DNA of 55,877 bases from NCBI RefSeq assembly GCF_025351295.1, contig NZ_JANXWD010000132.1:1-55877 (forward strand), written 5' to 3'. The notes beneath the pieces were generated by a model, which saw only the letters and a list, made by a program, of their open reading frames with translations, was not told the DNA's origin and ran no database searches. Origin of the DNA: Phenylobacterium sp. (GTDB taxonomy: Bacteria; Pseudomonadota; Alphaproteobacteria; Caulobacterales; Caulobacteraceae). Within the stretch, counting starts at the first letter, position 1, and each line of letters starts with the position of its first letter. Positions 8,814-17,244 of this stretch are shown here, piece after piece. Position numbers and translations under genes: made by a program.

Positions 8814-9085
8814 ATGGCGGACCTCCTGACCCTCGCCGAGTTCAACCTGCTGCTGCGCGGCGGGATCGTGGGCTTGCTGGCGCTGATCGCCGCGGTGCTG
8901 CTGCGCGACCAGCCCAGGGCCCAGCCGCGCGCCTGGGCGCCTTCTTCGCCGTGGGCGCCGGCGCCTACGCGATCTGCTCTACGCCGGGCTTCCACGCCCG
9001 CGCCGGACTGGCGGCGGCGCCGTTCCTGGCCCTGGCGGTCGGCAAAAATGTGGTGTTCTGGCTGTTCGCCCGCTCGCCGCGTTGA
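8814..9085 (+). pseudogene. Frameshifted N-terminal remnant of an AraC-type membrane regulator
   Basis: The frame from ATG 8814 reads MADLLTLAEFNLLLRGG then GLLALIAAVLLRDQPRAQPR. Near 8931 the homology moves to another frame, reading LGAFFAVGAGAYAICSTPGF, then LALAVGKNVVFWLFARSPR and a stop at 9083. Joined, these form the multi-pass N-terminal domain seen in membrane-bound AraC regulators; the DNA-binding domain is absent. So the gene is both frameshifted and truncated. A 9-bp perfect hairpin (9091-9115) follows. A sequencing error could explain the shift but not the missing C-terminus. Confidence 0.6.
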
Positions 9086-9090
9086 CGCGC

Positions 9091-9115
9091 GGAGGCGCCT
9101 TGCGCCGGCGCCTCC
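9091..9115. other. Perfect hairpin, possible terminator without T-run
   Basis: GGAGGCGCC (9091-9099) and GGCGCCTCC (9107-9115) form a perfect 9-bp stem with a 7-nt loop, just after the stop of the broken AraC-like gene and 18 nt before the next start. There is no T-tract on either strand. Confidence 0.5.
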
Positions 9116-9133
9116 AGCCGTTACCTAGGAGGG

Positions 9134-9679
9134 ATGAGCGAGCCTTCCCCGACCCGCCCCAAGCCCAACGCCGAGCGGATCCTGGAGCTGGGCCTGTTCC
9201 GCTCCCGCTGGCTGATGGCGCCCTTCTATGTCGGGCTCGTCGTCGCGCTGGCCGCGCTGCTCGTCGTCTTCGTCAACGAGGCCTGGCACGAGCTTTCCCA
9301 CCTGTTCGTCATGTCGCCGGAACAGGCGATCCTGATGGTGCTGTCGCTGATCGACCTGTCGCTGGCCGGCAACCTGCTGCTGATCGTGATCTTCTCGGGC
9401 TACGAGAATTTCGTCTCCAAGATCGACACCGGCGACGACGAAGACCGGCCCGGCTGGATGGGCAAGGTCGACTTCTCCGGCCTGAAGATGAAGCTGATGG
9501 CCTCCATCGCCGCGATCAGCGCCATCGCCCTGCTGAAGGCCTTCATGCAGTTGGCCGAGGGCCAGGAGATCACCGACCGGCGCCTGAGCTGGCTGGTCGG
9601 CATCCACCTCACGTTCGTCACCTCCGGCGTGCTGCTGGCCCTCATGGACTGGCTGACCAGCAAGACCGACAAGCACTGA
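9134..9679 (+). CDS. UPF0114/YqhA-family membrane protein
   Basis: 181 aa, four predicted membrane helices (about residues 28-50, 68-95, 125-145, 155-172). Matches the YqhA (TIGR00645) family: FRSRWLMAPFY near the N-terminus, LSLIDLSLAGNLLLIVIFSGYENFVS in the centre, and WMGKVDFSGLKMKL before helix 3 are hallmark segments. The biochemical role of the family is not established. An AGGAGG-like site precedes ATG 9134. It is followed closely by the VOC-domain gene, so the two may be co-transcribed. Confidence 0.88.
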   Translation: MSEPSPTRPKPNAERILELGLFRSRWLMAPFYVGLVVALAALLVVFVNEAWHELSHLFVMSPEQAILMVLSLIDLSLAGNLLLIVIFSGYENFVSKIDTGDDEDRPGWMGKVDFSGLKMKLMASIAAISAIALLKAFMQLAEGQEITDRRLSWLVGIHLTFVTSGVLLALMDWLTSKTDKH

Positions 9680-9687
9680 GGACCCGC

Positions 9688-10146
9688 ATGGTCGAGATCA
9701 ACGGCGTCGCGCACACCTTCATCACCGCCGGCGACTTCGAGGCCTCAGTCGCCTTCTACCGCCAGCTGCTGCCGTTCCTGGGGCTGCAGGAGGTCGCCGA
9801 CAGTCCGGACACCTACTACTGCGTCGGCGGCCGCACCGGCTTCGGCATCCGCCGGCCGGACCCGGCGCATGCGGGCGCGGCCTACGCGCAATACCGGGTC
9901 GGCAGCCTGCACCACCAATGCTGGCGCGTGCGCGACTTGGCCGATGTCGACGCGGTCCACGCCTTCATGGTCTCGATCGGCGCGACGATCGTCCACCCGC
10001 CCCAGGTCGACCAGTTCGCGCCGGGCTACTACTCCGTCCTCTTCGAAGACCCCGACGGCATCCGCCTGGAGGTCAACCACGTCCCCGGCCGCGGCCTGTT
10101 CGACACCAAGACCCAGCGGGTCGGGGCGAGCCTGGACGAGCGCTAA
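9688..10146 (+). CDS. VOC (glyoxalase/bleomycin-resistance) family protein
   Basis: 152 aa, one vicinal-oxygen-chelate domain made of paired beta-alpha-beta-beta-beta modules. Start region INGVAHTFITAGDFEASVAFY gives the first metal-ligand position (His), LHHQCWRV the second half, and FEDPDGIRLEVNHVPG the closing strand with the usual E ligand. Members include lyases, dioxygenases and resistance proteins; the substrate is unknown here. It lies 8 nt after the UPF0114 gene and its stop overlaps the 3' end of the convergent quinone oxidoreductase by 4 nt. Confidence 0.82.
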   Translation: MVEINGVAHTFITAGDFEASVAFYRQLLPFLGLQEVADSPDTYYCVGGRTGFGIRRPDPAHAGAAYAQYRVGSLHHQCWRVRDLADVDAVHAFMVSIGATIVHPPQVDQFAPGYYSVLFEDPDGIRLEVNHVPGRGLFDTKTQRVGASLDER

Positions 10147-11135
10147 CCGACGGTGAGGATCACCTTGCCCACGTGCGCGCCACTTTCGAGGTGGGCGTGG
10201 GCCGCGGCGGCCTCTTCCAGCGGAAACGTCCGATCCACCTGCGGCTTGACCTTGCCGGCGGCGATCCATGGCCAGACCACCCGCTCGACCTCGCCGGCCA
10301 GCCGCGCCTTCTCGTCGGCGTCGCGGGGGCGGAGGGTGGAGCCGGTGATCACGGCGCGCTTCTGCATGATGCGGAAGATCTGCAGGGCCACCTCGCCGCC
10401 GGCCTGGGCGGCGATGAAGACGATGCGGCCGCCGGTGCGGATGGCGTCCAGGTCCTTGGTGAAATAGTCGCCGCCGACCATGTCCAGCACCACATCGACC
10501 CCGCCCTCGCGCTTGGCGACCTCGGCGAAGTCCTCGGCGGTGGCGTCGACCGCCACGTCGGCGCCCAGCGCCAGCGCGGTCTTCGCCTTGTCCGCCCCCC
10601 GCGCCGTGGCGATCACCTTGGCGCCGGCGGCCTTGGCCATCTGGATGGCGGTGACCCCGATGCCGGAGGTCGCGCCGTGCACCAGCAGGGTCTCGCCGGC
10701 CTTCAGCGACCCGTGCTCGAAGACGTTGGCGTAGACGGTGAACACGGTCTCCGGCAGCCCCGCCGCCTCGACGAAGCTCAGGGACGCCGGCATCGGCAGG
10801 GCGTGGCGCGCGTCGCAGACGGCATATTCCGCATAGCCGCCGCCGCCCAGCAGGGCCACGACCTGGTCGCCGGCCTTCCAGCGCCCGGCGCCGATCACCA
10901 CCGCGCCGGCGACCTCCAGGCCCATGGTGTCCGGCGCCCCGGGCGGCGGCGGGTACATGCCCAGGCGCTGGATGATGTCCGGCCGGTTGACGCCCGCCGC
11001 CTTCACCCGGATCAGCACCTGACCCGTTTTGGGCTGCGGCCGCGGGATCTGCGCCGCCTTCAGCGCCGAGGCCGGGCCCTTGCCCCCCTCGATGACGACC
11101 GCGGTCATGGTCTCGGCTTCGATCGGGCTGGTCAT
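10143..11135 (-). CDS. NAD(P)H:quinone oxidoreductase, zeta-crystallin type
   Basis: 330 aa, zinc-independent medium-chain dehydrogenase/reductase. N-terminal GroES-like half (VLIRVKAAGVNRPDIIQRLG, the quinone reductase signature with Asn-Arg-x-Asp) and Rossmann half with VHGATSGIGVTAIQMAKAAG for NADPH binding. Probably reduces quinones or enones with NADPH in the cytoplasm. The frame is open well upstream, but ATG 11135 gives the normal N-terminus and has an AGGA site. It is divergent from the DUF1192 and rcdA genes, a neighbourhood common in alphaproteobacteria. Confidence 0.9.
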   Translation of the reverse strand: MTSPIEAETMTAVVIEGGKGPASALKAAQIPRPQPKTGQVLIRVKAAGVNRPDIIQRLGMYPPPPGAPDTMGLEVAGAVVIGAGRWKAGDQVVALLGGGGYAEYAVCDARHALPMPASLSFVEAAGLPETVFTVYANVFEHGSLKAGETLLVHGATSGIGVTAIQMAKAAGAKVIATARGADKAKTALALGADVAVDATAEDFAEVAKREGGVDVVLDMVGGDYFTKDLDAIRTGGRIVFIAAQAGGEVALQIFRIMQKRAVITGSTLRPRDADEKARLAGEVERVVWPWIAAGKVKPQVDRTFPLEEAAAAHAHLESGAHVGKVILTVG

Positions 11136-11218
11136 CGAAAAGGTCCTGAAACTTGCGCGGATCGGCAACGCGGGTTCAGATAAACCCCAAGTCGGGGGAC
11201 GCATAGGAGGGTTCGGCG

Positions 11219-11425
11219 ATGGATGAACCTGCTGAAGTCCGGCCCGGTCGCGGGCAACGCCTGCTGGAGGCTGTCCGCGAGGACCTGGAGCTCTATGGTG
11301 TGGCGGAGCTTGAGGAGCGGCTCGAGATCCTGGCGGCGGAGGCCGCCCGGGTGGAGGCGCAGATCGGCAAGAAGCGATCGAGCCGCGCCGCCGCCGACTC
11401 CTTCTTCTCGACTCGTTCGAGCTGA
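11219..11425 (+). CDS. DUF1192 family protein
   Basis: 68 aa small helical protein. Core LEERLEILAAEAARVEAQI followed by a basic linker and the terminal A-A-x-x-FF motif (AAADSFFSTRSS) match the DUF1192 family, which is found almost only in alphaproteobacteria and typically next to the DUF1465/rcdA gene, as here. Function unknown; it is probably cytoplasmic and coiled-coil. Two of the three GANTC sites clustered upstream of rcdA overlap its last codons. Confidence 0.8.
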   Translation: MDEPAEVRPGRGQRLLEAVREDLELYGVAELEERLEILAAEAARVEAQIGKKRSSRAAADSFFSTRSS

Positions 11426-11437
11426 AATCCTCGACTC
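11396..11437. promoter_or_regulatory. Cluster of three GANTC (CcrM) sites upstream of rcdA
   Basis: GACTC at 11396-11400, 11410-11414 and 11433-11437, all within 42 bp and 110-150 bp before the rcdA start. In DNA of this composition roughly one GANTC per 350 bp would be expected. In Caulobacter, methylation state at such sites controls transcription through GcrA. No full CtrA box is visible in the rcdA upstream region. Confidence 0.5.
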
Positions 11438-11546
11438 GACCCCGACGGGGACGATGCGGGCGCTGGCACAGCGGTTGCATAGCCCGCACGATGCCGCGTC
11501 CATTCGTTCAGGGCGTGGAAACCGATACTGATGTAGAGTTGAGTTG

Positions 11547-12059
11547 ATGCAGGATACCCAAAGCCCCGATTGGCGCGACGACGTCATCCAGGATTTCGCC
11601 CGCTCCGAGCTGTTCGAGCGAACCTTCCAGGAGGGCATGGAACTGGTCGAGCAGACCGCCAGCTACCTGGACGGCGAAGGCCGCCAGGAGAGCAAGCTGC
11701 TGTCGCGCAACGCCGCGCTGGCCTATGCGGCCGAGAGCATGCGGCTGACCACGCGCCTGATGCAGGTGGCCTCGTGGCTGCTGGTCCAGCGCGCCGTGCG
11801 CGAGGGCGACATGGCCCCGGCCTCGGCGTGCGAGGACCGCTACCGGCTAAACGCCCAGGATATCGCCAAGGCTGCCGAGGCCGAGGCTGCGCGGGGCGAA
11901 CTGCCCCGCGGCCTGACCCGCCTGACCGACCGCGCCGAGCGCCTCTATGAGCGCGTCCGCCACCTGGACAAGCGCATGTACCTGGAAAGCGGAACCGGCG
12001 AACCGGCCAACCCGGTGCTGTCCCACATGGACAAGCTCCGTACGGCGTTCGGCGGCTAA
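11547..12059 (+). CDS. rcdA: DUF1465 family, RcdA-type adaptor (regulator of CtrA degradation)
   Basis: 170 aa helical-bundle protein. The DUF1465 signature is clear: F-RTFQEGM-LVEQTASYLDGEG, LSRNAALAYAAESMRLTTRLMQVASWLL, and C-terminal LYERVRHLDKRMY. In Caulobacter crescentus the family member RcdA, with CpdR and PopA, delivers CtrA and other substrates to ClpXP during the cell cycle. The length fits RcdA. ATG 11547 is chosen over TTG 11544 one codon earlier. It lies downstream of DUF1192 and convergent with the eipA-like gene. Three GANTC sites sit upstream, hinting at methylation-dependent timing. Confidence 0.85.
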   Translation: MQDTQSPDWRDDVIQDFARSELFERTFQEGMELVEQTASYLDGEGRQESKLLSRNAALAYAAESMRLTTRLMQVASWLLVQRAVREGDMAPASACEDRYRLNAQDIAKAAEAEAARGELPRGLTRLTDRAERLYERVRHLDKRMYLESGTGEPANPVLSHMDKLRTAFGG

Positions 12060-12081
12060 ATACCCAATGCGGTGTGCGGTT

Positions 12082-12699
12082 TTAGAACGGAATCTTATGC
12101 CGCTTCCGCGAGTACGACAGGTAGCCCACATTGGCGCCCAGCCGCAGGCCGACGCCGGCGCGGATCGGGGCCAGGGTGATTTCGTCGGCGCGCTGGTAGT
12201 TCACGCCCAGGCCGCCCACGAGGTAGGCTGAGCCTTCGACGCCCGGGAACCGCTGGAAGATCCGCTCGGGAACCTCGAGGCCGTAGCAGAGCGTGAACAC
12301 CCGGCTGGCGTTGCCGCCGAAGTCCCAGCCGGCCGAGGGGCCCTGCCAGAACACCTCCATCGGCTGGTGGTTCTTCATGTACATCAGGCCGCGGCCGTAG
12401 CGGGCCCCGATCACGAAGGCGCCCGAGCCCTCCTCGCCGGCGATATAGGCGGTGGGCCGGCCGTTCTTGGCGAACAGCTTCTCGACCGCCCCGCCGGCCG
12501 ACTCCGCCGTCACGCCCAGGAAGTCGGAGACATTGTGGACGATCTCGTCCTCGCCATAGGTGTTGTCGGCGGTGGTGGGCGTCGCGCCGGCCGAGGGCGG
12601 CGCGCCGGGAACCGGCTGCGCGCGCGCGCCGGCGATCCCGACAAGCGCCGGGGCGCCCAGGCTGACGAGCCCCGAAACGATCAGCGTGCGACGGTCCAT
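12082..12699 (-). CDS. eipA: DUF1134 family periplasmic protein (EipA-like)
   Basis: 205 aa. The Arg-Arg-containing signal sequence (MDRRTLIVSGLVSLGAPALV, cleavage near ARAQ) suggests periplasmic export, possibly by Tat. The mature part has the DUF1134 segments FLGVTAESAGGAVEKLF, GARYGRG and SAGWDFGGNASRVFTLCYGL. In Brucella the family member EipA is a small periplasmic beta-barrel needed for envelope integrity and is under CtrA control. A perfect CtrA box lies 64 bp upstream of this start, in the space shared with lepA. Symbol given by family membership. Confidence 0.8.
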   Translation of the reverse strand: MDRRTLIVSGLVSLGAPALVGIAGARAQPVPGAPPSAGATPTTADNTYGEDEIVHNVSDFLGVTAESAGGAVEKLFAKNGRPTAYIAGEEGSGAFVIGARYGRGLMYMKNHQPMEVFWQGPSAGWDFGGNASRVFTLCYGLEVPERIFQRFPGVEGSAYLVGGLGVNYQRADEITLAPIRAGVGLRLGANVGYLSYSRKRHKIPF

Positions 12700-12762
12700 G
12701 GCGCTGCAGTGCCTCCAAGTAAGATCGAGCCCGCCCAGCCGTCAGGGATGGGCGGCGTCGCC

Positions 12763-12777
12763 TTAACGCAGCATTAA
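12763..12777. promoter_or_regulatory. CtrA box between eipA-like gene and lepA
   Basis: TTAA-CGCAGCA-TTAA (12763-12777) is an exact match to the CtrA consensus TTAA-N7-TTAA. It lies 64 bp from the eipA-like start and 68 bp from the lepA start, so either promoter could be the target. The EipA connection in Brucella favours the leftward gene. Confidence 0.75.
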
Positions 12778-12844
12778 CCACGGCCGCGGGGCGACAAAGC
12801 GGCAGCCTATGTTGCGTCGCGAGATGTGCTAAACGCGGCGCGCC

Positions 12845-14650
12845 ATGACCACCCCGCTTTCCCACATCCGCAACTTCGCGATCGTCGCCCACATCGACCA
12901 CGGCAAGTCCACGCTGTCGGACCGGCTGATCCAGGAGACCGGCGCGCTGACCCAGCGCGAGATGACCGAGCAGGTGCTCGACAACATGGACATCGAGCGC
13001 GAGCGCGGCATCACCATCAAGGCCCAGACCGTCCGCCTGGAATACAAGGCCGACGACGGCGAGACCTATATCCTCAACCTGATGGACACCCCCGGCCACG
13101 TGGACTTCGCCTACGAGGTCTCCCGCTCCCTGGCCGCCTGCGAGGGCTCGATCCTGGTGGTGGACGCCTCGCAAGGGGTCGAGGCCCAGACCCTCGCCAA
13201 CGTCTACCAGGCGCTGGACAACAACCACGAGATCGTCCCGGTGCTCAACAAGGTCGACCTGCCGGCCGCCGAGCCCGACCGGGTGCGCCAGCAGATCGAG
13301 GACGTCATCGGCCTGGACGCCTCCGACGCGGTGCTAGCCTCGGCCAAGACCGGCCTGGGCATCCACGACGTGCTGGAGGCGGTGGTCAAGCGCCTGCCGC
13401 CGCCCAAGGGCGACCGCGACGCGCCGCTGAAGGCGCTGCTGGTCGACGCCTGGTACGACGCCTACCTGGGCGTGGTCGTGCTGGTGCGGGTCGTCGACGG
13501 GGTGCTACGGGCCGGCCAGCGCATCCGCATGATGCAGCAGGGCTCCACCCACCTGATCGACCGCATCGGCTATTTCCGGCCCAAGCGCACCGAGGTGGAC
13601 GAACTCGGCCCCGGCGAAATCGGCTTCATTACCGCCCAGATCAAGGAAGTCGCCCAGGCCGCGGTCGGCGACACCCTGACCGACGAGCGCAAGCCGGCCG
13701 CCCAGGCCCTGCCCGGCTTCCGCGCGGTGCAGTCGGTGGTGTTCTGCGGCCTGTTCCCGGTGGACGCCGCCAAGTTCGAGGACCTGCGCGCCGCGATCGG
13801 GCGCCTGCGCCTGAACGACGCCTCCTTCACCTACGAGATGGAAACCAGCGCGGCGCTCGGCTTCGGCTTCCGCTGCGGGTTCCTGGGCTTGCTGCACCTG
13901 GAGATCATCCAGGAGCGCCTCTCCCGCGAGTTCGACCTCGACCTGATCGCGACGGCGCCGTCGGTGGTCTACAAGATCGGCCTGATCAACGGCGAGACGG
14001 TCGAGTTGCACAACCCGGCCGACCTGCCCGATCCGGTGAAGATCGCCACCATCGCCGAGCCCTGGATCAAGGCCACCATCTTCACCCCCGACGAGTACCT
14101 GGGGCCGATCATCAAGCTCTGCCAGGACCGCCGCGGCCAGCAGCGGGAACTGAGCTACGTCGGCTCCCGCGCCATGGTGGTCTACGACCTGCCGCTGAAC
14201 GAGGTGGTGTTCGACTTCTACGATCGCCTGAAGTCGATCTCCAAGGGCTACGCCTCCTTCGACTACACGCTGGAGGACTACCGGGTCGGCAACCTGGTGA
14301 AGATGTCGATCCTGGTGAATGCCGAGCCGGTGGACGCCCTCTCGATGCTGGTCCACGCCGACCGCGCGGAGGCGAGAGGCCGCGGCATGGTCGAGAAGAT
14401 GAAGGAGCTGATCAGCCCCCACATGTTCCAGATCCCGATCCAGGCGGCGATCGGCGGCCGGATCATTGCGAGAGAAACCGTCCGCGCGCTGCGCAAGGAC
14501 GTCACCGCCAAGTGCTACGGCGGCGACGCAAGCCGCAAGCGCAAGCTGCTGGACAAGCAGAAGGCGGGCAAGAAGCGGATGAGGCAGTACGGGAATGTGG
14601 ACATCCCGCAGGAGGCGTTCATCGCGGCGTTGAAGATGGACGCGGATTAG
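12845..14650 (+). CDS. lepA: Elongation factor 4, LepA GTPase
   Basis: 601 aa, normal length. Translational GTPase acting on the ribosome, implicated in back-translocation and in 30S biogenesis. Seen: G1 AHIDHGKST (about 16-24), G2 [14 protein letters not shown]3 DTPGHVDF, G4 NKVDLP, the EF-G-like domains II, III and V, and the LepA-specific C-terminal domain ending [16 protein letters not shown]. It lacks EF-G domain IV, as expected. Divergent from the eipA-like gene, sharing a CtrA-box-containing intergenic region of 145 bp. Confidence 0.97.
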   Translation: MTTPLSHIRNFAIVAHIDHGKSTLSDRLIQETGALTQREMTEQVLDNMDIERERGITIKAQTVRLEYKADDGETYILNLMDTPGHVDFAYEVSRSLAACEGSILVVDASQGVEAQTLANVYQALDNNHEIVPVLNKVDLPAAEPDRVRQQIEDVIGLDASDAVLASAKTGLGIHDVLEAVVKRLPPPKGDRDAPLKALLVDAWYDAYLGVVVLVRVVDGVLRAGQRIRMMQQGSTHLIDRIGYFRPKRTEVDELGPGEIGFITAQIKEVAQAAVGDTLTDERKPAAQALPGFRAVQSVVFCGLFPVDAAKFEDLRAAIGRLRLNDASFTYEMETSAALGFGFRCGFLGLLHLEIIQERLSREFDLDLIATAPSVVYKIGLINGETVELHNPADLPDPVKIATIAEPWIKATIFTPDEYLGPIIKLCQDRRGQQRELSYVGSRAMVVYDLPLNEVVFDFYDRLKSISKGYASFDYTLEDYRVGNLVKMSILVNAEPVDALSMLVHADRAEARGRGMVEKMKELISPHMFQIPIQAAIGGRIIARETVRALRKDVTAKCYGGDASRKRKLLDKQKAGKKRMRQYGNVDIPQEAFIAALKMDAD

Positions 14651-14653
14651 GGG

Positions 14654-15070
14654 ATGGGGATGACGGTCCGAAGCCGCATGTGGGCGCCGATGACCGGTCT
14701 GCTTGCCGGCTGCGCCCCTAACGCGGCGGAGCAGCGCGGCCTTAGGCCCGGCGACACGCAGGTCGTCGCTCAATGGGTCATGACATCCGACCGTACTGGC
14801 CCCTACTTCGCCGCTGAGTCACAAATCGCCAAGGCGAGTGAAGGCCTCTACTTTGAGGACGGAAATGACGTCGGCGGCGGCTACTTCAACGTCTATCTCT
14901 ATACGGATCACGTGCCGGAGACGGTCGCTCACCTCATAGATATGGAGCGCGCGGGGAAGGTGCCTCGCAACCTCCGAATCGGCGTCGCGGTGTACAAGGG
15001 CGGAGATCGAAGCGACTGGACCTATCGGCCCGCTCATCCGGCAACCTTGACGTTGTTCGGCGTTTTCTGA
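14654..15070 (+). CDS. Putative lipoprotein, 138 aa
   Basis: Begins 3 nt after the lepA stop (ATG 14654, or ATG 14660). A short basic N-terminus and hydrophobic run ends in LLAGC, an acceptable lipobox, so a lipid-anchored envelope protein is plausible. The body (DTQVVAQWVMTSDRTGPYF, GGGYFNVYLYTDHVPETVAHL) matches no family I know. Base composition and codon use are noticeably less GC-rich than lepA, suggesting recent arrival or weak constraint. Confidence 0.6.
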   Translation: MGMTVRSRMWAPMTGLLAGCAPNAAEQRGLRPGDTQVVAQWVMTSDRTGPYFAAESQIAKASEGLYFEDGNDVGGGYFNVYLYTDHVPETVAHLIDMERAGKVPRNLRIGVAVYKGGDRSDWTYRPAHPATLTLFGVF

Positions 15071-15120
15071 GGCTCGGACCTCCCGGATCTAGGCCTGAAC
15101 CGCGTCGCGGCCACGCCCAG

Positions 15121-15165
15121 CCATAGATCTCATGGCAGCCAGTTTGCCTGCCGTGAGATCTATGG
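15121..15165. repeat. Near-perfect 18-bp inverted repeat, CCATAGATCTCA type (copy 1)
   Basis: CCATAGATCTCA (15121-15132) and TGAGATCTATGG (15154-15165) pair perfectly, and the arms extend to 18 bp with one mismatch around a 9-nt loop. The left 32 nt recur in the same orientation at 17689-17720, beyond the SDR/secreted/membrane operon. No T-run follows, so it is not a classical terminator. Confidence 0.75.
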
Positions 15166-15260
15166 ACGGACAGCGCCGCGCGGCGCTATTCCGAAATCCA
15201 GTTCCTCCGGATCGTCGTGCCCGGGCTGGACCGGCGCTTGCCACGCGGCCGACCAAAACC

Positions 15261-15363
15261 CCGCTCATCCCCGCGAATGCGGTGACCCAAGCCGATTCTC
15301 GTTCGACCCGCCGCGCCAGCACCGAGACGCCGCATGGGTCCCCGCCTTCGCGGGGATGAGCGG
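15261..15363. repeat. Paired REP-like element, 17-bp perfect arms
   Basis: CCGCTCATCCCCGCGAA (15261-15277) and its exact reverse complement (15347-15363) flank about 70 bp. The arm motif TCATCCCCGCG is typical of dispersed palindromes in Caulobacterales. With the 15121 hairpin it accounts for most of the 302-bp gap 15071-15372; nothing else is visible there. Confidence 0.75.
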
Positions 15364-15372
15364 CGGTGGGAG

Positions 15373-16143
15373 TCAAGCCGCCGTGTAGCCCCCATCCACC
15401 ACCAGCTCCGACCCGGTCATGAAGCTTGACTCGTCCGACGCCAGGAACAGCACCGCGTCGGCGATCTCGCGGGGCACGCCCAGGCGGGCCATGGCGTGGC
15501 GGGAGGTGATATTGTCGCGCATCTCGTTTTCGTTTTCGGAAGCCCGGAAGGCGTTCACCACCATGGGCGTGTCGATGAAGCCTGGGTGGACCGAGTTCAC
15601 CCGCACGCCCAGCGGCGCCAGTTCCAGGGCGACCGCCTTGGTCAGCATCAGCACTCCGCCCTTGGAGGCGCAGTAGGCCGCCGCGCCGGGCAGGCCGACC
15701 TTTCCCAGGATCGACGACAGGTTGATGATCGAGCCGCGGCCGGCCGCCACCATGGCCGGCGCCACGGCCTTCACGCCGAGGAAGGTGCCCTCCAGGTTGA
15801 TGCCGACGATGCGGCGCCAGGCCGCCAGCGTCGCCTCCAGGATCGGCTCTCCGCCCGCGGCCACGCCGGCGCTGTTCACCAGCACGTCGATTTTGCCGAA
15901 ACGCGCCAGCGTGGCCGCGACCACCTCGGTCCAGCGGCCCTCATCGGTCACGTCCTGGGGCAGGAAGTGCGCCGTACCGCCCGCCGCGGCGATCTCGTCG
16001 GCGAGGGCCAGGCCGGCGTCCTCGGCCAGGTCGGTGAGCACCACCTTGGCCCCCTCCCGCGCCAGCCGCCGGCCGCTCTCCGCGCCGAGCCCCGAGGCCC
16101 CGCCCGTGATCAGGGCCACCTTACCGTCCATCCGTCCCGCCAT
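15373..16143 (-). CDS. Short-chain dehydrogenase/reductase
   Basis: 256 aa classical SDR, NAD(P)-dependent oxidoreductase. Cofactor motif TGGASGLG (about 13-20) with an acidic residue after strand 2 (LTDLAED) favouring NAD+, the NSAG motif, and the catalytic Ser...Tyr-x-x-x-Lys in SSILGKVGLPGAAAYCASK. Closest in flavour to hydroxysteroid or secondary-alcohol dehydrogenases, but the substrate cannot be read. It is the last gene of a leftward operon with the secreted protein and the DUF2784-like gene, about 60 bp behind the former. Confidence 0.88.
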   Translation of the reverse strand: MAGRMDGKVALITGGASGLGAESGRRLAREGAKVVLTDLAEDAGLALADEIAAAGGTAHFLPQDVTDEGRWTEVVAATLARFGKIDVLVNSAGVAAGGEPILEATLAAWRRIVGINLEGTFLGVKAVAPAMVAAGRGSIINLSSILGKVGLPGAAAYCASKGGVLMLTKAVALELAPLGVRVNSVHPGFIDTPMVVNAFRASENENEMRDNITSRHAMARLGVPREIADAVLFLASDESSFMTGSELVVDGGYTAA

Positions 16144-16203
16144 CGTGTCCTCCGATCGATCGAGGGAGGATCCTGGCGCCCCGACGCGGCGTCAGGCGAG
16201 GCC

Positions 16204-17244
16204 CTACTCCGCCACGTCCGCCGCCTCGACCTTCTTGCCCGCCGCCTCGGTCACCCGGGCTCCGCGCAGGATACCCGGCAGGGCGTAGTTCCCCTCGTGG
16301 CAGGCGTATTCATAGACAGGACCCTTGGCGGCGTTGATCGGCATCTCGCCCCGCCAGGTCTTGGTATAGACCTTGGGGTCCTCGACCTTGAATTCGTAGA
16401 GGATCTGGGTGGGCGAGACACGGGTGAAGCGCTCCGTCACCCTGGCGTCCTGGGAGACGAAGACGGTGGTCGGGATGCCCGGCCGTAGCTGTTCGCCCGG
16501 GTTGAAGTTGGTGGTCTCGACCACCAGGGCGTCGCCCTCCCACCAGCCGACCGAATCGCCCATCCAGGTGCGGATGTCGGCCTTGGGATGGGTGCGGTCG
16601 CCCAGGCGCACGATGCGCGCGTCGTGGTTCATCTCCACCAGGATCACCAGGTGATCGCGGTCCTGCTGGATCTGGTAGGTGTTATTGTAGAGCACGTTCA
16701 GCATCGGCGGCCCGGCCGTGGAACCGAAGCCGAGCAGGCAGCGCTCGGCCAGCTGGCGGCCCTCGGGCCCGTCGAAGTTGCTCTGGATCTTGGTCACCTC
16801 GGCCTGGAACAGCCGCCGGCCCTCGGGGCTGTAGGGCAGCTTGCCGTCCGCCGGCTCCACGATCCACGAGGAGCGGAGCTCGCCACGGATGGCGCCCACC
16901 TTCGTGCCCGGATCGATCCAGAAGGCGTTGTAACCGCCGGGGTCCTTGCCCTTGGACGGCGCGGGCGCGTTCGGGTCGGTGGGCCCGGCGTCGGAGGTGC
17001 GCATCCGCGAATAGCCCTGCTCCATGGCCGCGGCCTGGGCGGGGGTGATCACCAGCGACTTGAACTGCGCCGGCCGCTCCAGCTGGGTGATCGAGGCATT
17101 GGTCCAGACGCCGGAGAGGTCGGGCTGGCCGAAGGCGTTGCGGGGCGCCTTGTAGCCCGCCGCCCCAGCCGCCCCGGCGAGCATCGCACAGGCGAGCGCG
17201 CACGCCGCGACCGCCGCCCGAACCCGAATGCTCGAAGCCGTCAT
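16204..17244 (-). CDS. Secreted protein of an uncharacterised family
   Basis: 346 aa with a clear Sec signal peptide (hydrophobic run about 10-28, cleavage after AGA-AG). Mature segments FGQPDLSGVW, RCLLGFGSTAGPP, WMGDSVGWWEGDALVVETTN, ERFTRVSPTQILYEF and YEYACHEGNY belong to a family common in sphingomonads and Caulobacterales, often near aromatic or terpenoid catabolism genes, but without known function. Probably periplasmic and beta-rich. Its start overlaps the stop of the membrane-protein gene (ATGA, 17241-17244), so the two are coupled. Confidence 0.75.
   Translation of the reverse strand: MTASSIRVRAAVAACALACAMLAGAAGAAGYKAPRNAFGQPDLSGVWTNASITQLERPAQFKSLVITPAQAAAMEQGYSRMRTSDAGPTDPNAPAPSKGKDPGGYNAFWIDPGTKVGAIRGELRSSWIVEPADGKLPYSPEGRRLFQAEVTKIQSNFDGPEGRQLAERCLLGFGSTAGPPMLNVLYNNTYQIQQDRDHLVILVEMNHDARIVRLGDRTHPKADIRTWMGDSVGWWEGDALVVETTNFNPGEQLRPGIPTTVFVSQDARVTERFTRVSPTQILYEFKVEDPKVYTKTWRGEMPINAAKGPVYEYACHEGNYALPGILRGARVTEAAGKKVEAADVAE

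Noticed and set aside
11136..11489. N-terminal extension of the quinone oxidoreductase
   Set aside because: The extra 118 codons are Arg/Pro-rich, antisense to the DUF1192 gene, and precede a normal start with an RBS at 11135.
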